Source of the DNA: Aculops lycopersici
Taxonomy: Eukaryota > Arthropoda > Arachnida > Trombidiformes > Eriophyidae
DNA: 64,000 nucleotides
NCBI GenBank assembly: GCA_015350385.1
Contig: WNKI01000004.1
Location: 902,174-966,173 of the forward strand
Direction of reading: 5' to 3'
The position numbers and the translations under genes are program-made. Of the stretch, positions 39,366 through 52,400 are shown piece by piece (within the stretch, counting starts at the first letter, position 1; each line of letters opens with the position of its first letter). Under the pieces are notes generated by a model. It worked only from the letters and a program-made list of their open reading frames with translations, searched no databases and was not told the DNA's origin.

Positions 39366-41633
39366 CTACTCTATCTGGGTATTCTTCTGAAACATTGCGT
39401 AGTTCATGTCCGGCGAGGCGTTTGTTTTGGCGTAAGTTTGCCACAAGAAGGCAAAGGTAACAATGAATCCTATGGTTCCGGTTAGCAGAAATAGTGCTAA
39501 GCAAATGAAGAAGGCGAAAGATAAATAAAGCAGCGCGTTTGAGAAGCTATCAACAAATAAGTTAGAGCATATGTAGTAGACGCAATGCAAGAAATAGTAG
39601 CCGGCTGCAATGCCGCAAGCCAAATAGGATCGCCACCACCAACGGTAATCGTATTGGGTTAAATGGAAGTAGCAATGGCTGATGCTCAGGCAAATCACTA
39701 TCAATATTGTGATCACAGTTATAATATACCCGCCCGAGTCATAGAAGGGATAGGATTCAACTGACCAGAAGCAGAATAGTGGAATTAGACCCACAGCCAT
39801 GGTTGTGAGCAGTGGTTGTTTCCAGATTAATTGTTCCGGAAGTTCGCGTTGATTTGCCGTGGGCCGAATGGGAAACTCAATACTAGACATCCTGAAAGCC
39901 ACAAATCCTCCATAAATTGCCGAGGGTAATGAGATGGCAAAACATAGCATGGTCATGAAGATGGAGCCAAATAGGCCAATATTTAGTGCCATTAAACTTC
40001 CATTGTAGAGTAAGAGCAGATTTCTTGACATTACAAGCATGCAGAAGATAACCAGCGGGTTTAGTAGGGTCACAAAAGCGCAAATCATGTGCCACTGTTC
40101 GCCGCCAAAGGTTCGGTATAGTCTTATAGCTGCATAGCCGCCAACAAATCCATGAATAACAACAAAAAGGACAACTACAATAACCAATAGGGTGGTGGAA
40201 AAGAATGCCACAAAGGTGGAGAAAAACTCGGACAATAGAACCGAGGCAATAAATTGGCACCCGCTTCCAACTAAAACACTAAATAATCCAATATAAAGTG
40301 GCTCGCGGAATATGTCGCCCGCCAGGACCTTCCAGGCGGCCTCGTCCATTTCGTCGCGTGGATTTACATTGATTAGGACGCGATCCGAGAAGATGGTTCG
40401 TGCCACCGAATAGGCGGCCGGAGTTAGAGTGCCGAGTAGCATTAATATGGCAAACATTAGAATCCACTTGCCTTTTGAGGTGCCAGGTAGAGTTGCTTCG
40501 AGTCGTTGCCAGCGTTGCTGCCACTGGCCGGTGGGTTCGTCCTCAACAAATTTAATCGAATACGAGTAGGTTACCTGGAGGCTCATGTTGAGTCCATAGT
40601 GGTGAGGTTGTGGGATCTCGAGTGGCGGCATTGAATAGGAGCACTTGTTGCTGTTGCTATTAGCGGCAACCTGTTGCCCATTGGTGGTTGTGATAACGCC
40701 AAGCTCGTGATTAATACTACGCGGCGTGATCCTCAGAGCGGTCAAGCGGCCAGCTTGGCCGCCCAACTTACCCGCCCACAATTTTCCCTCGCCCGATTCG
40801 TAGTAGATGGTGAATTCGTAGTGATTAAATAGAAACATTGCGTTTGGTTTGGTGAAATTTCCAATTGGAACTCGCTCGTCTTCGGGCAAACCGCGCTCGT
40901 CGGTACTATAGCCAATGGGAAATCCAATGAAACACTCCTTGCCTCTGATGTTGCTATTCAAGCCAGAATTTGGAGTTGACATTGAGGATTGACGGTAGCA
41001 CCAGGAGAAGGGAAAGGTGTCCGTGAACCAATGGTGATAATAATCGCGCGTCAATCCCAATTTGAGTTCCTCCAATCGATACAAGTCCGAATTGGAGTTC
41101 ATCTTATAGCTCTTCTTGCACAATATTTTACACTCCTCATTGCGTTGAAATTTTATATCAAATGGCGCCAAGCGAATGTTGTCGTCCCACTCGGTATGCT
41201 GCGAGTGATCATACTCCTTTGCATCCTGAAGCGGACAAAAGTCTAATAATTGAGTGATTGTATATGGGATCAGTGTCTTTGGTGAGTCGAGAGTGTTGAC
41301 GTAGATTGGCAAGCTGGATTGGCATTGGCGCGTGGAGCTTGCCACCGACTCGGGACAATAGTTAACGGGATCCGTTTGCGTATATGGATGCGGATACTTG
41401 AACCAAATGTCGTACTGGAATGCGCTAACGCTGGTCAATTGAATCAATAGTAGAATGACTGGCGCCATTAATAATTGGCTTGTCTTGCAAGCTTGTGATG
41501 AGTAATGATTTTGTGCTGATGTTACATCTTGTTGCTTGCTAATGTTGCTATTGTTATTGTTATTGCTGGTGTTGTTGTAGTTGGCCGGCGAGCGGCAACA
41601 GGTGCCCGCTGGGCGCTGCTTCCTTCCCTTCAT
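39366..41633 (-). CDS. TM9SF (nonaspanin/EMP70) family membrane protein, divergent
   Basis: 755 residues from the first ATG. A second ATG at 41468 (residue 56, MAPVILLLIQLTSVSAFQ) starts right at a signal peptide and is a credible start. The luminal domain carries the family motif PIYVNTLDSPKTLIPYTITQLLDFC. Then come a long hydrophobic region with nine membrane spans (about 400-740) and the family block WKVLAGDIFREPLY. TM9SF proteins live in Golgi and endosomes and help sort membrane proteins and glycosylation enzymes. This copy is divergent: it has a long Asn/Ser-rich N-terminus, and it ends TQIE without the KxD/E-type Golgi retention tail usual in the family. TM9SF2/4-like is the nearest guess. 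Confidence 0.82.
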   Translation of the reverse strand: MKGRKQRPAGTCCRSPANYNNTSNNNNNSNISKQQDVTSAQNHYSSQACKTSQLLMAPVILLLIQLTSVSAFQYDIWFKYPHPYTQTDPVNYCPESVASSTRQCQSSLPIYVNTLDSPKTLIPYTITQLLDFCPLQDAKEYDHSQHTEWDDNIRLAPFDIKFQRNEECKILCKKSYKMNSNSDLYRLEELKLGLTRDYYHHWFTDTFPFSWCYRQSSMSTPNSGLNSNIRGKECFIGFPIGYSTDERGLPEDERVPIGNFTKPNAMFLFNHYEFTIYYESGEGKLWAGKLGGQAGRLTALRITPRSINHELGVITTTNGQQVAANSNSNKCSYSMPPLEIPQPHHYGLNMSLQVTYSYSIKFVEDEPTGQWQQRWQRLEATLPGTSKGKWILMFAILMLLGTLTPAAYSVARTIFSDRVLINVNPRDEMDEAAWKVLAGDIFREPLYIGLFSVLVGSGCQFIASVLLSEFFSTFVAFFSTTLLVIVVVLFVVIHGFVGGYAAIRLYRTFGGEQWHMICAFVTLLNPLVIFCMLVMSRNLLLLYNGSLMALNIGLFGSIFMTMLCFAISLPSAIYGGFVAFRMSSIEFPIRPTANQRELPEQLIWKQPLLTTMAVGLIPLFCFWSVESYPFYDSGGYIITVITILIVICLSISHCYFHLTQYDYRWWWRSYLACGIAAGYYFLHCVYYICSNLFVDSFSNALLYLSFAFFICLALFLLTGTIGFIVTFAFLWQTYAKTNASPDMNYAMFQKNTQIE

Positions 41634-43975
41634 CTTCTTTTCTTTTTAAAACTCTTGGTGGTTTGATTCTACTAATAATTGATAAGTTTACACTCCAATA
41701 ATAACTATTTCAGTAATTACAGTAATAATAATATTAATGATAATAATAGTGATAATAGGATTGATAAATCTCTAGCGATTTATCAAATCAAAACATGAAA
41801 AATTTCCTCCACTTGTCACTTTCCTCACTTTCCACCACTCGAGCGCCGAGTTATGATGTCGCCGCGCGATCGTTAGTCGTCAGTGTCTCAGCTTCTACTG
41901 TAGCATCTATTGGCACTTCAACTGTTAGTCGATTGCGTAATAGGGAGAGTAAGTGAGAGAGAGAGAGAGAGAAAGTGGCTGTTAGTCATGGTTGTCTTTT
42001 TGTCGTTGTTGTAGCTGCTACTGTTGTTTTTGTTGTTTCTTTGGCCTTTTAGGCCTTTGGGCCTGCAAACTGCAGTCAAGCAGTAAATTGTTTGCTAGCT
42101 TTCGACTCACTCTCTCTCTCTCTCGTACGACACTGGGATTGGCGCCCATAAGCTTGAACTTAAGCTCGTTGCGTTGAAAGCTACGCAAGTTTCAAGTCTA
42201 GCTTCCCGTGAATACAACACATGAAAACACTGGCGACTCTCGCTCTCACTTTCTCTCGCTCTTTTCCACTGTATGTTTGCCCTGTCCTCAAGCAAGCAAC
42301 AAGTTGAACTCTCTCTTGGTCTCTTGACTCGCACAGGTGGGCGCCTGCCAACTCAACTCACCACTGCCACCAACTTTACTATCGGCTCCTTAGCTGGAAT
42401 CCAAAGAGTCGGCTGGCCAACCAGGTAGCTAGCTAAGCGCCCAACAACCGGCAGCGGCAACGAGCCGCACAGTTGCGCAAGACAACAAGACAGCGGCCAG
42501 CTTACGGTCGCAGCCGCCCAGAGGTCTGCGTGTTCCTCTCACCTGAACGAGCGGAGCTGTTTGTGTTTGTGTGTCTCTATGGAGGTAAGTGTTCATGTGT
42601 GCTGGTCCTGTGCGCGGCCACCAGAAAACAACCTGTTATATAAAGCTTTCTTCCTATCTCTACCTGGTGGCTTCACTCTAGCTACTCCAGACCTTACAGA
42701 GCTTGCCAACAAAACTGACCGTTGTCTTCGCTCCCCCCTCTCTCTCTCTCTCTACTTCTTTATGCCAAATGACAAAATCAAATGGACAAACTCACCTATT
42801 GTCGTTATTGTTACCGTGGCTACTTCTACTGACGCACTCTCTCCTTCCTTCCTTCCTCCCTCCTGTCAAACTAAATTGAAGCCAACCCAAAGCTCTGATC
42901 TTTACTCTTGGCTCCGCTTCACGAGAAAGGCGACAAATTTTTGCGACTCATCAAGAAAAGCTAGCTGGAGATGGACAACTTTTCTCCAACAAGTGTCAAG
43001 TCGCCAAAGTCTCTCACTGTGTCCCTCTGTCTTCCTTTTCCATTTGCTTGGTCAACAAAGTTTATCCTTATCCTTATCTTTATCTTGACACAGCATCATA
43101 GTTGTAGTCGTCGTCATCTGGCAAACTGAACAATTGATTCTCTCTTTCTGCCTGTCTCGGTCTCTCTGTCTCTCTCTCTCAACTTGTCTAATTCAACACC
43201 AGCACCTTTGTAATGGGACTGTGCATTGTGTGTTGTCGCTACACACAACTTGTAACGAAGAAGACATTTTATCGCTCAATTTAGCACTCACAATTGCATT
43301 TGACTGCAAGTCTGTTTGTCCCAGTGCCAGTCATCTGATCCGGCAAATGAAATAATAATAACATGGATAATAATTTAGTGCACGACTCTCTCTCTAAATC
43401 GATGATCTAATCTCATCGAGATGGAGAAACAGAAAGAATTGTTGCATCATTCTTGTTCAAATGCACGACCACTTGTTGATGCGGCGATCGGTGGGTGGCT
43501 GCAATGTTTTATCGGAGCAATCGAGAGGCGAAATTGACCGAAAACATCAACAAGAACAAAAACAAAAGTTGAAATCAGAATTCAAACCCAAGCTCATGGC
43601 GACACTTTTTCTCGCTCGCTATCCGTTGCATCGGCCAATCTAAAAACACGCAACTACATTTAGATAGTGTAATGAACTCCAACTTCTGTGGCCATTTGTG
43701 GCTAGTGGTGCAGTTTTAAAGGTAATTTTGTTAGCCAGCCAGTGAGCCGGACAACTGACCAGCCATCAGTCATAGCGAGCGAATCCAGCACTGGAACGCG
43801 TTGACCCGAATCGAGCGCGCGCCGCTGGTCAGCCAACAGGTGGCCGACTGGTTGGCAGTGGCGACGCAACAAGTGGCAATGGCGCTAAACGCACCTCGCA
43901 AACCACTTGTTGAGTCAAGGGTCAGCCGATAGCGACAACTGTACTGTAACTCACCTGATGATTACCTGTGTTACC

Positions 43976-44001
43976 GTGTGTGCGTGTGTGTGTGTGTGTG
44001 T
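43976..44001. repeat. GT microsatellite
   Basis: Alternating GT with one C interruption. Confidence 0.9.
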
Positions 44002-44869
44002 TGCTAATTTTTATTTTACGTTATTTTATTTCTCTTTACTGACAAGCAAACACAAGCTAGCCGATAGACCGAACTTGAGACTTGCGAACTTTTTCTCTGT
44101 TAGCTTGACAACTTGGCGCTTGCATAACACTGGCTTAGTGACACCAGTTTTTGTGTGTATGTAAGTATCGCTCTCTTGCTCTTATCGACTCGCCATGAGA
44201 TTGGGTCTTTCGTTTGTTTAATTTGGTATTTGTTGTCGTTGTTGTGTTGACTCTACAAGAATCACACGCCAACTGGCAGCTGAATGGTCGCGCAAACTTG
44301 CAAATGGATGCCCAAAAGATCGGAAGCAACGCACTTTGTGCCTCCAGTTCATCTTTACCTTCTAGTCTCCTCGGCTCTCGCCGTTCAAATCTCTAGCAGG
44401 CGTAGCGAGTTTAACGTGATACAAGCGTGTGATAATGAGCCTTCCTCTTTGCTGCATAGAAAGCAAGAGAGAGAGAGAGAGGGGAGAGAGAGTCGCCGGC
44501 AATCGGCTAGCAAGTTGGCGCGCTCACAAGCGCACGGGGCGATCCACTGCCGGAGCCACTGCTAACTGGTCGTCGGGCGGAAGTGCAACAGGTGGGCGGA
44601 TCAAGGCTACTGGCAGCATAGCCAATCGATACCTAGCAGAATCAAACAGAGCGATAGAGAGGGAGAGAGCGAGAGAGGCGCAGTTCCAAGACAATAACAG
44701 CCAATAAGCCTCAATGACAACTGGGAAAAGCTGAGCTAAGCGACCATTCGGTTGCGTTGGCAAGCTCGCTAGTTTGGAGGGTTGATGGTGGAAAGTTGAG
44801 TTAGAGAGTTGGGACACACAGTTGTGAGGAGAAACCGGGCAGCCAACTGGCCAAGCACCACGCAACCAA

Positions 44870-44970
44870 CTCTCTCTCTCTCTCTCTCTCGAGCGCAGGT
44901 TACAACGACGCCACCACCACCACCATCATCATCATCATCGTAGTCGTGGTCGTTGTTGTTGTTGTTGTTG
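44870..44970. repeat. Compound TC / CCA-CAT / GTT microsatellite
   Basis: TC run (44870-44890), CCA then CAT units (44911-44940), and GTT units (44951-44970). Confidence 0.85.
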
Positions 44971-47252
44971 TCCTCCTCTAACTTGGCGCTGGCCTACCTG
45001 TCGATTCAAGGGGAAGCACGAGATAGAGAGCTTACCTGTGAGAGTCCAATTTTGCGAATCACAATGAACTTGCGGCGGCCAATGGGGATTGGCCTGCCAC
45101 AGAGCACCAGCCAGGTATGTGAGTATGCAAGTATCAGGTTGCCTGTCCAAATGACTCGCCGTGTCGCACTGGCGGCAGGCAAAAAAACTACCACTATCTT
45201 GCTCTATGGCCGAGACCGTGAACTGGAGTCGCTTGGCCGGTTTGCTGGAGCTCTCTCGATTCAAGTTTCACTATTCAACTAACGGGACTGTATTGGGCTA
45301 GGCAACCTAACATAATCCAACACAACACAAAGCGACCGGGTAGATTGAACTACTCGAACAACCTGTTGCCTTGTGCATGCAGACGGGTCTCGACCACAGC
45401 ACCATTCAGTCAGTCAGTCAGGTAGGATGCCGCTGATGGGAAATTTTCCTCAAACTCAGTAAGCAGGCAACCACAACCATCGCGGCGAGCTAGCCAGCCA
45501 GCTGGCTCGCTTGCAGGTTGGCTAGAGCAACCAAATTAACCAAACTGACTGAAGAACATGGACACACAATTCACCTGTTGCTCTGAGACTCTGGAAATTA
45601 AACAAATCTCTTCCGTCGTCGAACGAAAGAGCGTACGCTGGTGTCTGTACCTTTGAGTTCGTCCTAGAGAGATAGAGAGTCAGTTAGCTTGCGACGATGT
45701 CGCTGTTGGCTTGCCAACTTTCAATGATGCGCAGCAAGATCTAAACAAGATCGCAACTAAAATGAGAAAATAGAGAGAGAGATAGGGAGGGAGAGACAAC
45801 GTCACTCGGACTTCCGCCTCCAATCAGCAATTGAGTATTGTGTTGCCGACTAGCTGTCTGACTTATGCTTGCTCGCTTGTTTGATTGGTGGGTTGGCTGG
45901 TTGGTTGGTAGACAGCTCGCATTGGTGAGCTCGCTCAACAACAGGTTGTCGTAACTTGCCTTACGATCTAGAGACCAGCAGACAAACGGACGGACCGTCG
46001 CTCGCCATAGTTGGTTGCTGGTTCCAACTATGGCAGCCAAAGCGGCCAACTCTTGCCCGACAAGTCCACTCTTACCTGATCAAACGACCGACAGACTCGC
46101 TTGACCGATCGACTGGGGAGCAATGGATGATGGTGAGCAAAGTTGAACTTGACTGCGTACTAGGCACGATCTGAATGCTAATGATGATAATTGTGCGAGG
46201 CTTGCATACGTGCATAGTTAGTTATCGGGCAACCTGTTGCAACTGATGTCTGGGTTGCTTTAACTAGATTAGAATACAATGATACGATTGGCCTGCGTCG
46301 CCGAGATAGAATCTTGACGCGAGCTTCCGCTGCCGCTAATTTATTTTTTTTACTTGTTCCGTCAGGATCACGAGCTGGAGGCTAACAAAAATTTCGGTAT
46401 CAATCCCATGCCAAAGGTTTGTTTCCTCGTAAACGATGAACTGAGTTTGTCAATTGTTCAGCTAGTCGGTTGTTCGTAAGTTATGATGACGACAAGGACA
46501 AGCAAATCGAATGAGTCGGCAGGCAGCGACTTCTCATCTCACTCTCTGCAATTACCGGTATTAGTGTAGCTGGCTTGAAGCGATCTTGTCGAGCTGAGTC
46601 ACTGGCAAACGACCTGTTGACTCGACGAGATTGTCGCAGATTAATCGCGTGCCAACAAGTGGCCGCCACCGCTCCCATCAGCGAGCGATGGTCATTTGAT
46701 CATGTTGTTGTCGTCATTAGTGCATTTATCCGGACGATTATCGAATAGGATCAAGTTTTCAGCTCGGAACTTTCGGATGTCGTCGTTTTGGATAATAAGT
46801 CAGAATAAAGAGGATAGAAGCTCGATTCAAGTTCACTTCCTCTGGCTTTTTTTTCTAGAGGGAAAGAAGGTTTCCCTTTCTCTCTCTCTTACCTGCAACC
46901 CAGTAGAACTCGAGGCGCCATCTCGCGAGAAAAAGAGTTTTCTAAGAAATAAATCACACACAACAGGTGTAGTTGCGGTCTTACAGTAGCACGGTGCAGT
47001 GAAGTGGGGAGAGTTGGTGGTTGGGAGCTTGGCGATAAAGTTGTATCCGGTGATTTGACACACCAGCAACTTTGTATAAAAGTTTTATTGCTACTTTAGG
47101 TTGTTGACTTTTGTTGTTGATTGGTTTCTATATAAATACGGCGCTTCATTAATAAAAACCATTGTGATTCTCCTACAAAGTGACAATCGCAGCGGCGACG
47201 ACGGCATTTGGCGTCTGGTGATGTTGCGTAACCATCTATTAATTAGCACCGA

Positions 47253-47279
47253 ATATTATTATTATTATTATTATTATTA
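47253..47279. repeat. TTA/ATT microsatellite
   Basis: Nine ATT units followed by an AT-rich tail to about 47305. Confidence 0.9.
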
Positions 47280-47413
47280 AAATTATTAATATAATTATAT
47301 TTAGAATAATTTTGTTCTCATCTCTACTTCTTCCCTTCTGCTTCGATGTTGGAATTGTATTTGATTAAAATGAGTTGAAAATTATCTCCATCGTCGACGA
47401 CAACAAGCTACAT

Positions 47414-47644
47414 TTAGTAGTGCTGTGGGTATTGTGGGTAGTGGTGCTCCTGGTGGCTTTGGAATAGAGACATCAAGTTTGGTAGCTTAAAGGTGAGCTT
47501 GTCCATGTTGAGCTTCAATTTCAAAGCTGGCAACGAGATGAACTTCTTCTCCTCGTGCTCGTAGTGTTGCTGGTACTCGTTGGCCAAGACACAGGCGACC
47601 ATGCAGGCAACCAGGGCAAAGACGACAATGATTTGCTTGTTCAT
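47414..47644 (-). CDS. Small secreted peptide, orphan
   Basis: 76 residues. An N-terminal signal peptide is clear (IIVVFALVACMVACVLA, cleavage expected near residue 22). The mature part is short and alternates Lys/Leu: FISLPALKLKLNMDKLTFKLPNL. The tail is His/Tyr/Gln/Pro-rich (HQEHHYPQYPQHY). No cysteines remain after the signal, so it is not a disulfide toxin or defensin. The cationic amphipathic middle could be a membrane-active or cuticle-associated peptide, but this is only composition. A pyrimidine-rich ACAATTTTCAG upstream of the ATG (about 47680) may be a 5' UTR splice acceptor. Confidence 0.65.
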   Translation of the reverse strand: MNKQIIVVFALVACMVACVLANEYQQHYEHEEKKFISLPALKLKLNMDKLTFKLPNLMSLFQSHQEHHYPQYPQHY

Positions 47645-49450
47645 TTTGAGGATTGGCTTGTGTATTCTGGTGAAGAAGCTGAAAATTGTAGAGTTGATTA
47701 AAGAATTTTTTGAAGTTTCTTTGCTTGCTCGAGAGCTTTAAAAGTGAGAAGTGACTTAATGTGATCTAAACTGGCAACTTGTCCGCCGTTATATACTCCG
47801 AATTTCTCTCGCAGATTCGCAACCGATTCGCTCGCAACTTTGCCTTTGGCCACCGCTGGCTCGCGTTCACCTGCACGCGTTTACCTGGGCGCTCGTCCTC
47901 CTCGTTGCACGCAACACACGCATAGCACCGCGAGCCATAGCAGCAACAGGTCTCTCGCCTAGCCGGTGGGTTGGTGCCTAAAAATAGCCACCTAAGAAGA
48001 GAGTGATTAAAAATTGAACACATTGTGACACCGAACATCACATTGCTGTTGTTGGTTACATAAGAGCAACAGCAGCATTATAAGCATAACAACTCACAAG
48101 ACCTCTAAGCTGGTCGCCATGTTGCGCAACTAGCCACTCCCCCGCCGCATTTGGCTAACTGATCTGCTTCTATTTCGCATAGTGTTGCCCCGTAGTCCAG
48201 TGGGTCAGGGCCTGCAACCAAGAGAAGAGGACCAACTACTACTTGTAGATGAGATTTGTTTCCCCCTTCTGTTTAGCCGCCTGTTGTGCTCGAAGAGGAA
48301 AGAGAAAGCTGGCCACCTGAGCGCATTAGTTATCGACATTAACCAAGCGAGCCAGCCAGCCAGCAATGTTCGTTACGGGACAGGTAAGTGAGTGAGTGAG
48401 TGAGTGAGTGAGTGAGTAAGTAAGTAAATGAGCATCGAGAGACCAGTTCGCGTTGCTGGTTAGCCAGCGAGAGCGTGTTGGTTAAGTTAGTTGAATGAAG
48501 GATAGTGAGCATATTAGATAGGGAGCAAATGGCTGGCCAACTGGCATTATTTAACTGGTCGCCGCTAGTTGGTGAAGAGGCAGCAGCAGCAGCAACAAGT
48601 GGTGCCGCTTCAGGCGACTCGTTTGGTCGCTCACGCGCTCACTCACTTCGAGCTTCGCTCAGCTTACAATGATAATTAATGTACCCTTTGCACTTCATTC
48701 GTATTCATATCTAGCTAGTCCCTGGAAAAAGGGAGCGAGGTAGCTGCTACAGGTAGCTACGCGACCATCGACGACGTGTAGCTCGTGGTTGTAAGGTGGT
48801 CCGAAGATTATCAATATTATTGAATTGAGGGTTAAAGAGAGAGAGAGAGAGAGAGGAAAGGAAACTTGACTTTTTCCTCATTCGCACGCATACAAAACGG
48901 GCGGTCGTCCGTTAAGTGGAAGCGAGCTGGCGGCAACCTGTTGCGCCGCGAGCAACTCTCGCGTCTGGCCATTTGTATGAGATTCAGATTAAGATTATGA
49001 GAGGAACTAGCGAACCGACTGGCCTTCGCTGTCGCTGTGGTCGCCGTCAGCGCACCCACCGACTAACGCTTAGTTGGAACGAGCAACCACTTGTTGCTTT
49101 CTGTTACATAACCACTAACTCAAAGAGCGCGAGTTAGCGCTAGAAAGAGTCGTCACCGCTGAGAGACGACGAGAGTATCAAGGTTAAGCCAAATAGTGTT
49201 GGTTACATAACATAATACAACATTCGGACGTTGTTCTGAGTTATATAACGACGAACATATCGATGAGTAGTAGGATTTAAATTACAATTAACAAAACTCT
49301 ACCGATCGAGTTTAGTTTGGTTTAGTTAAGTTTGGTTCGGTTTGGTTTAGTCTAGTTTAGCGACTAAGCTTTTCACTTGAGTTGAGGGGTAGAACGAGTG
49401 GCTAAAAATATACACACCCACGTATAGTGATTAATTAGATCAACTAAAGC
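47645..49450. other. Spacer with GAGT microsatellite
   Basis: No gene seen. Holds the GAGT tandem repeat (48384-48427), an AG run (48836-48853), CAACARGTG copies at 48593 and 49088, and a TTTAGTT/TTTGGTT-rich tract (49310-49360). Confidence 0.5.
48384..48427. repeat. GAGT/TAAG tetranucleotide repeat
   Basis: About eight GTGA/GAGT units decaying into TAAG units. Confidence 0.9.
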
Positions 49451-52400
49451 TCACGTGGCAGGTGGCCCTAGTCCGCCACTAATAGATTGTGGCGATCTCT
49501 TCTCGCTTGAATTTGGATTCCTCAAACACTCGTCCGCAATCCAAATGTTCGGCTTTCGCGCCGTTATTTTCCATTTGGTTGCCGCTGGCTCGGCGCGATT
49601 TCGCGAGCCCCAATAGTGGCAATCATTATCCCACAACTGAAACCACGAGCTAAAGGTTACGTTCATCGGCTGGTGCGCGCTACTGACCGACATGCAGGAG
49701 TCCGGCTGACGCGAAACTCTAATGTTCCCCTGATACCCATACTGACTTGCCAAACTCATTCCGGCTCGCGCCACAACAAACTTGGCCGACGCCTCACCCG
49801 AGGCCTTGAGCGAGATTGTGGGATAGAGTTCCAGTTCATCAATTGTCGTCGGCGGCGCCTGACCACCAACAGGGGCCACGACAACATCGTCCGGTTGAGC
49901 CATAATCTTGTCGCTGCGGTAAGACCAACGACCCGACGAGGACGACTTAGCGCCACTAGTGCCGCCACCCTGCGACTCTGGAGGACCGATCGGCTGGCAG
50001 TTCGAGAAGAACCCCATTTCAGCTTGCAACCGAATACCAACGCTCACCTTAACGAGCCACAAGTTGAAATCAAACAGTGGCATGTACAGGAAGTTACCTG
50101 GTGCCTTATCCTGACAAGTGTGCGAGGTGTCCCAGAGACTCTTGCCCAGGATATTTGCGTGAGCTCGCGTCACTTGGCGCTGGTGCCAGAGATACATGCG
50201 GCCAACGTCAATACGATTGCCCAAAAAGTTTGTTGCCAATCTAAAGCGAGCCAAGAATTTGTTCTCGTCTCTTGAACCAACCAAATCGTTGACAATCTCC
50301 GCTTTCAGTGTTGCCTGTGCATTTTTTGGCCCAAAACTTTTGCTAGCAACGCACTTGTGCCTCTTTCTCGTTGAATTATTACTCCACTGTGAACTACTAG
50401 TTCCGTTGCCACCTGTTGAGTCGCTCTCCAGGAGATTCATGTTCCGCGCTCTGTGCGTTGAAACCTGTTGCTTTGTTGTTCGGCTTGTGCTATTATTTCT
50501 TTGTTGCAAATAAAAGTTAGTAATCGCGCTCATAATTGAGTTATCGTCAATCTCGTCAACCAAATCCGTCAGTGTGCCCGACGAATCCAAAGCGTTCGAT
50601 GGAGAGGCCGAGAGAGACGAGTTTCCGGTCGACGGCTCGCCCACGATCCACCGCTTACAACTGGCCTCGTCCCAAAAGCTGTTCTCGTTTACCACTGCAC
50701 GCCTACTGCGCCTCCTAGATCCAACACCATTGCTGCGCCTAGTCATTCCACGCGAAGTGGCTGGCTCGCTGTCAGGTGGTTGCTGGTGGTGTTTTAAGTT
50801 CATGTAATGCACCACTAGCTGCTTGAGACACCTATAATCGGGCGACGCCGCGTTCTTGGCGGCTGTGGTTTCCAAGAGTAGATCGTCTAATTTGTTCATT
50901 CCAACTAAAGGCCATTGTTTAGTTTTAGTCATTTCACCAGTACCGGAAGTTGCAGCTTTAAGTTCATCCGCTGTAATGGACTCAATAAGAGATAGAACAA
51001 TCTCACTTTTAAGTAAACATGAAGAATTAGAAGATTTGACTAGTTCAAAGTAGAATTTTTGCACCAATGGACTGGATAGTTGACCTTGAAGTCCATGAAC
51101 ACAAGCAACCAAATAAGTATCTTGATGGCGACACTTGCGCGTCAAGTGCAAAACTTTCCCCACTACCTCCTCTTGTAAATCCCTAAAATTTCCCATTGAT
51201 TCGAGGATATCCAAGTCGGGTCCATTGAATAGGGAACAGGTGGTTTGTTTTAAAGCATGCAATAATTTGTCTATAATTTCGCCTCTCTTATTGGATCTGA
51301 TGCTAGATTTTGAGGCCAAAGTTGTGATTGTCATCACTAGTGAGCCAGCGCCATCATTGTTATTATAATAATCCTCTTGGAATAGCAAGCTCTTGTTGTA
51401 TTTTCCATCTAAATTTGAATTTGAATCTCTCGTCGAAACGTAAACAAACTCACTCTCCTCCCTTGCTCTGGATCTTTTTGCGTTCGATGTTGCTAGCGGG
51501 TCAACAGATTTCAGGTAACTCAGACGGAGCATTAGTTTGTCCAGCAGAGAGTCGCTCGGTTTACTCATATGCGCCAATAATTCAATAAATTGCTGTCTAA
51601 GCTCGCGGTAATACCTGCTAGTGGGACCAAATCCCAGCTCCTCGTTCTTGGATCCGGCCAATAAACGCTCGTTGCAATCATCAATTAGCTCAACCACCAA
51701 ATCGGCAGCCCGTCGCTCGCCAACCCGAAGCATGAGCTCCAATATCCTCTGGCACTGATCTAACTTCCGGCGATTCTTAGCGAGAAACTTGCCCGAAGAG
51801 GCCAGTAATAATTTGTTGCTTTCACTCATCGAGGATGGTAGGTCGTCGATGTTGAACGGATGACGGAGTTCGAGGCGAGATTGGCCACGGATTTCCTCTT
51901 GGCTCGCGATGGACGTCTTGCAATGTTGTTTCAATTTATCCATACGAATTGTATCAAGCAACAATCGCGAAATAGAAGCATCCTCTTTGGCCTCATCCAA
52001 TTTTGCCTCGAGCTCTATGGCTTCGTTGATAGTTAGGTAGACGGGTCCCTTGCGTTTAGTAGTTATTCCGTTACCCAAAACCAGTTGCGTAAGACCCAAG
52101 CCAAGGTCGTTGCTTGGCGTCGCAGCTGCCACCTGTTGGCTGGCTGCCGAGTTTCGTTGCAAATCTGGGTGCTGTTGCCTCTGCTGATCGGAATCGCCAG
52201 CTAGAACACTTGCACTCATTGCCATTCGCTTGAGCCTATTACGTATGCTCTCCTCGTTTAATCGCATTTGTATCTGGTCCTTAAGTAGCTCGAGTCGTTG
52301 CAGCTGACCCTCCTGGTAGCCGCCGGACTCTGAGACCAGACTCGAGGTAGTAAAATCTAATTTACGCTCGAGCTGTCGCAACTCCTTCATCGTTCTCTCC

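Larger units (their letters stand above)
41634..47413. other. Long gene-poor stretch with simple repeats and recurrent CAACARGTG motif
   Basis: 5.8 kb without a protein-like frame. Repeats include AG (41955-41975), CT (42109-42123), GT (43976-44001), AG (44465-44490), TC (44870-44890), CCA/CAT (44911-44940), GTT (44951-44970) and TTA (47253-47279). Exact CAACARGTG copies (either strand) lie at 43470, 43834, 43867, 43904, 44586, 45572, 46653 and 46961. Looks like regulatory or intronic DNA; no owner gene can be named. Confidence 0.5.

Noticed and set aside
42561..43088. 175-codon plus-strand frame with Ser/Leu runs
   Set aside because: Composition follows a CT-rich simple-sequence tract; no conserved element or second exon seen.
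48384..48427. Possible CRISPR-like or telomeric array
   Set aside because: Plain 4-bp microsatellite without spacers; not a telomere unit.
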